A stretch of DNA of 64,000 nucleotides from Herbidospora galbida. GTDB lineage: Bacteria; Actinomycetota; Actinomycetes; Streptosporangiales; Streptosporangiaceae. The notes below the pieces were generated by a model. That model saw only the letters and a program-made list of their open reading frames with translations, was not told the DNA's origin and did no database searches. Made by a program: the position numbers and the translations under genes. The stretch's first letter is position 1. The number at the start of each line of letters is the position of its first letter. Positions 43,661 to 50,913 of the stretch are shown here, piece after piece. The DNA lies in the NCBI RefSeq assembly GCF_005233835.1, contig NZ_SZQA01000010.1, positions 1 to 64,000 on the forward strand, written 5' to 3'.

Positions 43661-44833
43661 TTAGGCGATCGAGCCGCTCCACAGGTTCGCAGCAGCCTTG
43701 TAGACGCCGAAGGTCTCACCGTCGAAGTACGGGGAAACCGAGGTGTCGTAACGGTTGTTCTTGTCGGTGTCGGAGACGCCGATCGTCACACCGTTCAGGT
43801 AGCCAAGGCGACGAGCGCTCTTGTACTGCGAGATCCAGGCGGAGCCCAGCGAGCCCTCACCGGTGAAGGAGGACTTCACGCCGATGATCTCCTCGGCCTT
43901 GATGTCCGACGCCTTGGCGGCGAACGTCTTGCCGTAGGTCCACTTGAGGGTGTGACCGGAGTAAGCGTGGTTCCCGTCCGGGTGCGAGCCGCTCGGGTAG
44001 CCGAACACGTAGACGTTCTGGCCGACCTTCTGGTTGTAGGCGAGGCCCTGGCCCCCGACGTTGTCGCCCAGGCGACCAGCGTCGTTCCACTTCCAGATGT
44101 AGTACTTGCCGCCGTCGATGAAGCGGATGTCGTACTGCAGCCACAGTTCCTTCGAGACTTCGACGAGACCGCCGAGGTCCTTCAGGGTCTTGACGTCCTT
44201 GAGGCCGCCGTGGGGCAGCTTCAGGCCGTTGTACACGGTGACGAACGCGTAGTTGCGGTCGCCGTCCTCGTACACGTCGAAGTCGTAGTGCGTGAACGCC
44301 TGCTTGCCGACGTAGATGCCCCACGGGGTCTTGCCCTGGTAGTAACCGGGGACGAAGACCCACTTGTCCAGGGTCGCCTTGTTGTTCACGACGTCGTAGA
44401 CGCAGTGACCGGCGGTCGCGACAAGGTTCTTGTACGCGGCCTGGACCGAGGTGGCGGTGCACCAGTGCGACTTCTTGTCAGCGCCGATGAAGAACACCTT
44501 GCCCGTGGTCTTGGGCAGGTTGACGTTCTTCGAGGTGCTGGTGGTCTTCTTCTCGTCACCGATGGCGGGAACGATCCCCGGCTTGGTGTCGGCGGTCGGG
44601 CCACCGGTCGAGACGTGCTTCCCGACGACCTGGGTCTCCACGTCGTAGGGGGTCGCGCCCTTCAGCTGGGCCATGTTCTCGGCCCACCAGAAGGCGGCGA
44701 TGTTCTTGGCCGCGATGCCAGTGTTGGCCAGCGGGGTGCTGACGACGTCACCGGCGGCGGCAGCCGGCTGGGTGACGAGAGCGGAGGCCAGCAGGCCCGC
44801 CGCAATGCCACCGAGGGCGAGAGTGCGCTTCAT
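43661..44833 (-). CDS. Array copy 6: pseudoprotease, His kept, Asp and Ser lost
   Basis: 390 residues. His142 is intact (TAGHC), but Asp has become Asn193 and Ser has become Leu329. The second disulfide is lost (WTYG instead of WCYG; KSSFT). Shares prodomain features with copy 7 (WWAENMAQLKGATPYD), so the two are recent duplicates, but their loops differ after 'LPHGGLKDV' ('KTLKDLGGLVEVSKEL' here). Ca-like loop 'DTDKNNRYD'. ATG 44833 with GGAG. Own terminator and an upstream CRP-like site about 276 nt before the start. Confidence 0.91.
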   Translation of the reverse strand: MKRTLALGGIAAGLLASALVTQPAAAAGDVVSTPLANTGIAAKNIAAFWWAENMAQLKGATPYDVETQVVGKHVSTGGPTADTKPGIVPAIGDEKKTTSTSKNVNLPKTTGKVFFIGADKKSHWCTATSVQAAYKNLVATAGHCVYDVVNNKATLDKWVFVPGYYQGKTPWGIYVGKQAFTHYDFDVYEDGDRNYAFVTVYNGLKLPHGGLKDVKTLKDLGGLVEVSKELWLQYDIRFIDGGKYYIWKWNDAGRLGDNVGGQGLAYNQKVGQNVYVFGYPSGSHPDGNHAYSGHTLKWTYGKTFAAKASDIKAEEIIGVKSSFTGEGSLGSAWISQYKSARRLGYLNGVTIGVSDTDKNNRYDTSVSPYFDGETFGVYKAAANLWSGSIA

Positions 44834-45108
44834 GGGGGAACTCCTTGGTCTGTACGTGGGCCGCGTCTTGCGTCCCATGCGTCAGGAAAGGGATGAGTGG
44901 ACCTTACAGCCGATCTTGGGTGTGTCCGTAGCGATACCTGGGGCTCGTTGACGCGCTTGAGGCGTCGAGATATTTCCGTTATCCGACTGACTGGAAGTTG
45001 ACAGGCTTGTAAGGATTGCCTCTGGTGTAGAAGCGCAGTTCGGATGCCCTTGATCCGCCCTCTGTGGGGGCGGAAGAAAACCACAAGGTTCTGTGAAGTT
45101 CCTGGGAA

Positions 45109-45124
45109 TGTGATGTAAATCACT
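45109..45124 (-). promoter_or_regulatory. CRP-like palindrome upstream of array copy 6
   Basis: TGTGA-TGTAAA-TCACT, one mismatch in the outer base, followed by GATCAATGGAACC as at copies 4 and 7. Confidence 0.72.
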
Positions 45125-45186
45125 CGTGATCAATGGAACCGATCGGCGAGTTAACCCAACCTTTGCTGGAACGTGCAAAAACGACA

Positions 45187-45215
45187 AAAGACCCGATCGT
45201 AACGATCGGGTCTTT
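45187..45215 (-). terminator. Terminator after array copy 7
   Basis: AAAGACCCGATCGT (45187-45200) pairs with 45202-45215; a T run follows on the minus strand. Confidence 0.84.
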
Positions 45216-45231
45216 CGTCGAGCTGGACCGC

Positions 45232-46407
45232 TTAGGCGATCGAGCCGCTCCACAGGTTCGCAGCAGCCTTGTAGACGCCGAAGGTCTCACCGTCGAAGTA
45301 CGGGGAAACCGAGGTGTCGTAACGGTTGTTCTTGTCGGTGTCGGAGACGCCGATCGTCACACCGTTCAGGTAGCCCAGACGACGGGCGCTCTTGTACTGC
45401 GACAGCCACGCGGAGCCCAGCGAGCCCTCACCGGTGAAGGAGGACTTGACGCCGATGATCTCCTCGGCCTTGATGTCCGAAGCCTTGGCCGCGAACGTCT
45501 TGCCGTAGCTCCACTTGAGGGTGTGGCCGGTGTAGGCGTGGTTGCCGTCCGGGTGCTTGCCGCTCGGGTAGCCGAAGACGTAGACGCTCTGGCCGATCTT
45601 CTGGTTGTACGCGAGGCCCTGGCCACCGACGTTGTCGCCGAGGCGACCGGCGTCGAAGAACTTCCAGACGTACCACTTGCCGTCCTTGAACTTCTTCAGC
45701 CAGTTCTCGTACTGGTGGGCGAGCTCCGGCGACACCTGGACCCAGCTGCCGATGTTCTCCGGCGTGACGTCCTTGAGGCCGCCGTGGGGCAGCTTCAGGC
45801 CGTTGTACACGGTGACGAACGCGTAGTTGCGGTCGCCGTCCTCGTACACGTCGAAGTCGTAGTGGGTGAAGGCCTGCTTGCCGACGTAGATGCCCCACGG
45901 GGTCTTGCCCTGGTAGTAACCCGGGATGAAGACCCACTTGTCCAGGGTCGCCTTGTTGCCCACGACGTCGTAGACGCAGTGACCGGCGGTCGCGACGAGG
46001 TTCTTGTACGCGGCCTGGACGGAGGTGGCGGTGCACCAGTGCGACTTGCCGTCAGCGCCGCGGAAGAACACCTTGCCCGTGGTCTTGGGCAGGTTGACGT
46101 TCTTCGAGACGCTGGTGACCTTCTTCTCGTCACCGATGGCGGGAACGATCCCCGGCTTGGTGTCGGCGGTCGGGCCACCGGTCGAGACGTGCTTCCCGAC
46201 GACCTGGGTCTCCACGTCGTAGGGGGTCGCGCCCTTCAGCTGGGCCATGTTCTCGGCCCACCAGAAGCCCGCGATGTTCTTCGCCGCGATGCCCGTGTTG
46301 GCCAGCGGGGAGCTGACGACGTCGCCGGCGGCGGCGGCCGGCTGGGTGACGAGAGCGGTGGCCAGCAGGCCCGCCGCCACGCCACCGAGGGCGAGAGTGC
46401 GCTTCAT
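45232..46407 (-). CDS. Array copy 7: pseudoprotease, His kept, Asp and Ser lost
   Basis: 391 residues, ATG 46407 with GGAG. Triad positions: His142, Asn193, Leu330. Second-disulfide cysteines replaced (WSYG, KSSFT). Closest to copy 6 across the whole length except for the loop after the Asn strand, where 'TPENIGSWVQVSPELAHQY' and 'NWLKKFKDG' are private. That contrast of near-identical scaffold with divergent loop is the clearest in the array. Ca-like loop 'DTDKNNRYD'. Two CRP-like sites lie upstream. Confidence 0.91.
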   Translation of the reverse strand: MKRTLALGGVAAGLLATALVTQPAAAAGDVVSSPLANTGIAAKNIAGFWWAENMAQLKGATPYDVETQVVGKHVSTGGPTADTKPGIVPAIGDEKKVTSVSKNVNLPKTTGKVFFRGADGKSHWCTATSVQAAYKNLVATAGHCVYDVVGNKATLDKWVFIPGYYQGKTPWGIYVGKQAFTHYDFDVYEDGDRNYAFVTVYNGLKLPHGGLKDVTPENIGSWVQVSPELAHQYENWLKKFKDGKWYVWKFFDAGRLGDNVGGQGLAYNQKIGQSVYVFGYPSGKHPDGNHAYTGHTLKWSYGKTFAAKASDIKAEEIIGVKSSFTGEGSLGSAWLSQYKSARRLGYLNGVTIGVSDTDKNNRYDTSVSPYFDGETFGVYKAAANLWSGSIA

Positions 46408-46550
46408 GGGGGAACTCCTTGGTCTGTACGTGGGCCGCAGCTGCGTCCCATGCGTCAGGAAAGGGATGGCTGGACCTTACAGCGGCGATCTTCTGTGGCT
46501 GAAGAGCATTCCGAGGTTCGGTTGTAGCCCTGAGTGACGGATGCTTCTCC

Positions 46551-46564
46551 GTGATCCAAGTCAC
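46551..46564 (-). promoter_or_regulatory. Second CRP-like site upstream of array copy 7
   Basis: GTGA-TCCAAG-TCAC has the CRP core arms and the same 6-nt spacing, but lacks the outer T/A. It lies closer to the copy 7 start than the main site. Confidence 0.5.
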
Positions 46565-46681
46565 TTTCTGTTGACAGACATGTCAATGAGAACCGAGGAG
46601 CGGAAGCGCAGCTCTGCTGCCCGATGCGTGTGACGGGCGGGTGGCGAAGGGAACCACACCTTCCTGAGAAGATCATGGGAA

Positions 46682-46697
46682 TGTGATGCAAATCACA
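46682..46697 (-). promoter_or_regulatory. CRP-like palindrome upstream of array copy 7
   Basis: TGTGA-TGCAAA-TCACA, perfect arms, about 275 nt before the copy 7 start. Confidence 0.75.
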
Positions 46698-46728
46698 CGA
46701 GATCAATGGAACCCGTCGCGAACGGCAA

Positions 46729-46753
46729 AGGCCCGGCCTTATCGGCCGGGCCT
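46729..46753 (-). terminator. Terminator after array copy 8
   Basis: AGGCCCGGCC (46729-46738) pairs with 46744-46753, 5-nt loop. Confidence 0.8.
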
Positions 46754-46785
46754 GCACAGGTTCTTACTTGACTGATCGACCTTGA

Positions 46786-47985
46786 CTAGGCGATCGAGCC
46801 GCTCCAGAGGTTGGCGGCCGCCTTGTAGACGCCGTAGGTCTCGCCGTCGAAGTAGGCCGAGACGCTCGTGTCGATGCGCTTGTTGCCGTCGGTGTCGGAG
46901 ACGCCGCTCGTGAGACCGTTCAGGTAGCCGAGGCGGCGGGAGCTCTTGTACTGCGAGAGCCACGCCGAGCCCAGCGAGCCCTGGCCGGTGAACGACGACT
47001 TCACGCCGATCAGCTCTTCGGCCTTCACGGCCGACGCCTTGGCCTTGAACGTCTTGCCGTAGCTCCACTTGAGCGTGTGGCCGGTGTAGGCGTGGTTGCC
47101 GTCCGGGTGCGAGCCGCTCGGGTAGCCGAACACGTAGACGTTCTGGCCGACCTTCTGGTTGTAGGCCAGGCCCTGGCCGCCGACGTTGTCACCGAGGCGA
47201 CCGGCGTCGGTGAACCGGATCACGTAGTACTTGCCCTTGATCGGGCCGGGCGAGCGGATGGCCTTGCTGTAGGTCTCCCACTCGGCCTTGGAGACTTCCT
47301 TGGTGTTCTCGGTCCGCATCCACTTGGCGAACTCGCTGCCCTTGGCGGGCAGGCCCGACGCCGGCGCCTTGAGGCCGTTGTAGACGGTCACGAACGCGTA
47401 GTTGCGGTCGCCGTCCTCGTAGACGTCGAAGTCGTAGTGGGTGTAGGCGGTCTTGCCGACGTAGATGCCCCAGGGGGTCTTGCCCTGGTAGTAGCCCGGC
47501 ACGAAGACCCAGTAGTCGAGGGTGGCCTTATTGGTCACCGTGTCGTAGACGCAGCTGCCGGCGGTGGCGACCAGGTTCTTGTACTTCGACTGCAGCGAGG
47601 TGGCGGTGCACCAGTGGGGCTTGCCGTCGCCGCCGCGGAAGAACACCTTGCCGGTGGTGCGGGGGAGGTTGACGTTCTTCGAGGAGCCGCCGGACTTGGC
47701 CTCGTCGCCGATGGCGGGGACCGTTCCAGCCTTCCCGTCGGCCGCAGGGCCGCCGGTGGAGACGTGCTTGTTGACCTTGATGGTCGTCTCGGCGTTGTAG
47801 GGGGTCGAGCCGACCAGGTTCGCGTACTTGTTGGCGAACCAGTAGGCGACCACGTTCTTGGCCGCGAGCGACGTCTTGGCCAGGGAGTCGCTCGCCACGT
47901 CGCCGGCCGCCGAGGCGGGCTGGGTGACGAGGGCGGAGGCCAGCAGGCCGGCTGCCACACCGGAGAGGGCGAGGGTGCGCTTCAA
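46786..47985 (-). CDS. Array copy 8: pseudoprotease, all three catalytic residues lost
   Basis: 399 residues from TTG 47985 (LKRTLALSG), with GGAGAAG just upstream; no ATG fits the signal peptide, so TTG is the likely start. Triad positions: Ser144, Asn195, Leu338. Second disulfide lost. The prodomain 'STGGPAADGKAGTVPAIGDEA' is closer to copies 1, 2 and 9 than to 3-7, so it seems to be a separate loss event or a recombinant. The loop after the Asn strand is long (about 205-258) and basic ('KAIRSPGPIKGKYYV'). Ca-like loop 'DTDGNKRID'. Confidence 0.9.
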   Translation of the reverse strand: MKRTLALSGVAAGLLASALVTQPASAAGDVASDSLAKTSLAAKNVVAYWFANKYANLVGSTPYNAETTIKVNKHVSTGGPAADGKAGTVPAIGDEAKSGGSSKNVNLPRTTGKVFFRGGDGKPHWCTATSLQSKYKNLVATAGSCVYDTVTNKATLDYWVFVPGYYQGKTPWGIYVGKTAYTHYDFDVYEDGDRNYAFVTVYNGLKAPASGLPAKGSEFAKWMRTENTKEVSKAEWETYSKAIRSPGPIKGKYYVIRFTDAGRLGDNVGGQGLAYNQKVGQNVYVFGYPSGSHPDGNHAYTGHTLKWSYGKTFKAKASAVKAEELIGVKSSFTGQGSLGSAWLSQYKSSRRLGYLNGLTSGVSDTDGNKRIDTSVSAYFDGETYGVYKAAANLWSGSIA

Positions 47986-48134
47986 GGCTTCTCCATGCGT
48001 TGGTAAAGGGACCGTCAGGACGATATGCGGGATGTTCCGCGTGTCCAAAGCGACTTCACCGCGCCTTTGGGGCCGTTGTGCACCTATTGCCGCAGGTGGG
48101 AACTTGACTGGCGGCAGTCGGATCTTGGTTCAGA

Positions 48135-48150
48135 TGTGACCCGAATCACA
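48135..48150 (-). promoter_or_regulatory. CRP-like palindrome upstream of array copy 8
   Basis: TGTGA-CCCGAA-TCACA, perfect arms, about 150 nt before the copy 8 start. Confidence 0.75.
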
Positions 48151-48205
48151 TTTTTCCATGGCACCGAAATCCGGCTATGTACGTCTAATTCCTCTTGGCA
48201 TGAAA

Positions 48206-48233
48206 AAGGCCCGGCCGAGGACGGCCGGGCCTT
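48206..48233 (-). terminator. Terminator after array copy 9
   Basis: AAGGCCCGGCCG (48206-48217) pairs with 48222-48233, loop AGGA, 5 nt after the copy 9 stop. Confidence 0.84.
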
Positions 48234-48237
48234 CGTG

Positions 48238-49431
48238 TTAGGCGATCGAACCCGACCACAGGTTCGCCGCGTGCTTGTAGATGCCGTAGGTCTCGCCGTC
48301 GAAGTAGGGCGAGAGGCTGACGTCGATGCGGTCGTTGCCGTCGGTGTCGGAGACCGCGGCGGTGACGCCGTTCAGGTAACCCTTGCGGCTGGTGTTGCTG
48401 TACTTGTACATCCAGGCCGAGCCCGACGAGCCTTCGCCGGTGAAGCTGCACTTGACGCCGAGCAGCTCCTCCGCCTTGATGGCCGACGCCGAGGCCGGGA
48501 ACGTGGTCCCGTAGCACCACTTCTGGGTCTGGCCCGTGTAGGCGTGGTTGCCGTCGGGGTGTGACCCGCTCGGGTAGCCGAAGACGTAGTCCTTCACGTT
48601 CTTCTTCTGGTTGTACGCGAAGCCCTGGCCGCCCACGTTGTCACCCAGCCGGCCGGCGTCGACGAACTTCCAGATGTAGTACTTCGAGCCGATCTTCTTC
48701 GTGTACTTGGAGACGATCCACGGGTAGCTGCCGTAGGAGCGGTACTTGTCCCACTCGCTCTTGGAGACCTTCTTCCAGTCGCCGTCGAGCGGGCCGCCGT
48801 CGTGCGGGGCCTTCAGGCCGTTGTAGACGGTGACGAAGGCGTAGTTCCGGTCGAAGTCCTCGTAGACGTCGAAGTCGTAGTGGGTGAAGGCCTGCTTGCC
48901 GACGTAGATGCCGTAGGGGGTCTTGCCCTGGTAGTAGGCCGGGACGAACACCCAATACTTCATCGTGGCGGCGTTCGACTCGGTGTCGTAGACGCAGTGC
49001 CCGGCGGTGGCGACCAGGTTCTTGTACTTCGACTGGAGCGAGGTGGCGGTGCACCAGCGGGGGTTCTTGTCGGCGTCCAGGAAGAAGACCTTGCCGGTGG
49101 TGCGGGGCAGGTTGACGTTCTTGGACGTGGTGGAGCCCGCGCCGCCGATCGGCGCGACCAGGCCGGGCTTGCCGTCGGCCGAGGGGCCGCCCTTCGACAG
49201 GTGCTTGGCGACGACCTTGGTCTCGACGTCGTAGGGGGTGGCGGCGTTCAGGTTGGCCTTCGCCTGGCCGTACCAGAAGGCGACGACGTTCCAGGCGGCG
49301 ATGCCGCTGCCGGCCAGCGGGTCGGACGCCTCGTCGGGCGCGGCGCTGGCCGCGGACGGGACGGCCAGGGCCGCGCCGAGAAGGCCGGCGGTGGCGCCGA
49401 GGAGCGCGAGGTGCTTCGCTCGGGATCGCAT
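48238..49431 (-). CDS. Array copy 9: intermediate, His and Ser kept, Asp replaced by Asn
   Basis: 397 residues, ATG 49431 with GGAG. His146 and a Ser at the nucleophile position (Ser336, GSSGSAW) are present, but Asp is Asn197 and the GGP after Ser is GSA. Both disulfide pairs survive (Cys127-Cys147, Cys306-Cys328). It therefore sits between active copies and the Leu-type pseudoproteases: Asn at the Asp position usually cuts activity sharply. The loop after the Asn strand (about 208-256) is Tyr/Lys/Ser-rich. Its signal peptide differs from copies 3-8. No CRP-like site in the 90-nt gap to copy 10. Confidence 0.9.
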   Translation of the reverse strand: MRSRAKHLALLGATAGLLGAALAVPSAASAAPDEASDPLAGSGIAAWNVVAFWYGQAKANLNAATPYDVETKVVAKHLSKGGPSADGKPGLVAPIGGAGSTTSKNVNLPRTTGKVFFLDADKNPRWCTATSLQSKYKNLVATAGHCVYDTESNAATMKYWVFVPAYYQGKTPYGIYVGKQAFTHYDFDVYEDFDRNYAFVTVYNGLKAPHDGGPLDGDWKKVSKSEWDKYRSYGSYPWIVSKYTKKIGSKYYIWKFVDAGRLGDNVGGQGFAYNQKKNVKDYVFGYPSGSHPDGNHAYTGQTQKWCYGTTFPASASAIKAEELLGVKCSFTGEGSSGSAWMYKYSNTSRKGYLNGVTAAVSDTDGNDRIDVSLSPYFDGETYGIYKHAANLWSGSIA

Positions 49432-49521
49432 GGTGGTGCTCCTTCATTACAGAGGGTGTGCTGTGATGAAGGTAGGTTCCTGCGCTTTATCTCCGCTTTA
49501 TCGCCGGTTGCAGAGCGCTTA

Positions 49522-50631
49522 CTAGCTGGTCGCCTGCTTGGCGGCCTGCTGGTAGACCCGGGCGGTCACCGCGTTGAAATAGGGGGAGGACGCAGCGTCG
49601 AGCTTGCCGTCGGCGTTGATGTTCCACGTCAGGCTGGTCACGCCGTTGAGGAACCCGGTCTTCTTCACCGGATCCCAGCCGAGCACCCACGGGCCGCCGC
49701 TCGCGCCCGCTGTGAAGGGGCACGGGTTGAGCAGGACGCCGTTCTCCAGCAGGTAGGTGGGGGCCGTCGCGGCGGTGGCCCTGGTCGTGCCGGAACAGGA
49801 CCGGACGCTCTGGCCGTCGAAGGGGCGGGTGCCGTCGGGATGGGCGCCGGCCGGGTAGCCGAACACCGACACCGGGCGCGCGCGGCCCTTGGTCGAGGAG
49901 AACTGGAAGGCGCCGACCTTGTCTTCGAGTCGGCCGCCCTGCACCCGCTGGTCGCCCTTCCAGGTGAAGCCCTGGTAGACGGTCACGAACGCGTAGTCAC
50001 GGTCGTAGTCGCCCGCGCCCGAGAAGTCCTCGTGAAGGTAGAGCGTGTGGCCGACGTAGATGCCGGCGTCGGTGGAGCCGCCCGCGTAGGACGGGATGAA
50101 GACCCAGTTCTCCACGGGCTTGTTCTGGCCCAGCGACCAGCCGCAGTGGCCGGCCGTGGCGACCAGGTTGCGGTTCTTGGAGTGGACGACCGAACCGGAG
50201 CACCAGTACTCCTTGTCGCCCAGCTTGAAGAAGACCTTGCCGACCATCGGCTGCTGCGAGGGCGCGGCGGCGCCGGTCGCCGTCGTCGCGCTCTCGCCGG
50301 AGAGTTCCGCCATCGAGGGGGCCTGCCGCGCCGCGGTGGACGGCTTGGAGGCCGGGACATAGGTGCTGGCCTCCTTGAGCCGCGCGGGCGTCCAGTAGGA
50401 GGAGACCTTCTGCATGTCGCCGCCGGCCGCCGCGAGGGGGTAGGCCATCACGCCCTTGCCGAGATGCTTCTCCGCCGGCGGGGCGGCCATCTTGGCGGAG
50501 ACCTCCATCAGGGGCGCCGTGGGCGGGGCCGCGATGGCGGGCATGGAGGTCGGCGCCCAGATCGAGAGGAGCGCGGCGGCACCCAGCGCGGCGGCGGCGC
50601 CGCTCGCTGCAAGGGTGATCCGCCTGGTCAT
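49522..50631 (-). CDS. Array copy 10: secreted trypsin-like protease, triad intact, divergent
   Basis: 369 residues from ATG 50631 (MTRRITLAAS; GAGAGG upstream). Triad complete: His162, Asp212 (DRDYAFV), Ser311 (GASGGPW). The first Cys pair is present (Cys144-Cys163); the second is Cys279-Cys304 in a different context (VRSCSG, NPCPF). A long Ala/Pro-rich prodomain lacks the 'STGGP' block, and the variable loop is minimal. The Ca-like loop is weak ('NINADGKLD'). Probably a functional protease and an early branch. No terminator is visible before copy 9, so the two may be co-transcribed. Confidence 0.9.
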   Translation of the reverse strand: MTRRITLAASGAAAALGAAALLSIWAPTSMPAIAAPPTAPLMEVSAKMAAPPAEKHLGKGVMAYPLAAAGGDMQKVSSYWTPARLKEASTYVPASKPSTAARQAPSMAELSGESATTATGAAAPSQQPMVGKVFFKLGDKEYWCSGSVVHSKNRNLVATAGHCGWSLGQNKPVENWVFIPSYAGGSTDAGIYVGHTLYLHEDFSGAGDYDRDYAFVTVYQGFTWKGDQRVQGGRLEDKVGAFQFSSTKGRARPVSVFGYPAGAHPDGTRPFDGQSVRSCSGTTRATAATAPTYLLENGVLLNPCPFTAGASGGPWVLGWDPVKKTGFLNGVTSLTWNINADGKLDAASSPYFNAVTARVYQQAAKQATS

Positions 50632-50805
50632 GGGGGCCTCTCGGGGTTCTCGTGACGGAGGTATCGATCGTAAGGGGTGATTTTTCCAGATCACCAGTGA
50701 TCAGGCACAGGTTCTTGGCCGTCTCGTTATGAATTCGAGGGAACCGAACGGCCCTCTGGTCCGTCCGAGTAGATCGCGCCGAAGCTACGGCCCGCGTAAA
50801 AGGAA

Positions 50806-50838
50806 GCGCCCGGGAGACGAGGAACGTCTCCCGGGCGC
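50806..50838 (-). terminator. Terminator after array copy 11
   Basis: 14-bp perfect stem (50806-50819 with 50825-50838), 5-nt loop, in the 282-nt gap between copies 10 and 11. Confidence 0.85.
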
Positions 50839-50913
50839 GTGGTTCCATGGCCGTGTCTTTCGGGCGGATTCAGGGCGCGAGCCACGGCCGCCCTTCGGCC
50901 GTCCGCGTCTCGC

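Larger units (their letters stand above)
44834..45231 (-). promoter_or_regulatory. Upstream region of array copy 6
   Basis: 398 nt without an ORF: terminator of copy 7 (45187-45215), CRP-like site TGTGA-TGTAAA-TCACT (45109-45124), a region homologous to that upstream of copy 7 ('ctgtcaac', 'gcgcttc'), a -10-like TGTAAGGT, and the common leader. Confidence 0.7.
46408..46785 (-). promoter_or_regulatory. Upstream region of array copy 7
   Basis: 378 nt without an ORF: terminator of copy 8 (46729-46753), CRP-like TGTGA-TGCAAA-TCACA (46682-46697), a second GTGA-TCCAAG-TCAC (46551-46564), -10-like TGTAAGGT and the shared leader. Confidence 0.7.

Noticed and set aside
39174-47985. The pseudoprotease copies as decayed pseudogenes
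   Set aside because: All frames are intact with signal peptides, ribosome sites, conserved C-termini and own terminators; random decay would have introduced stops and frameshifts.
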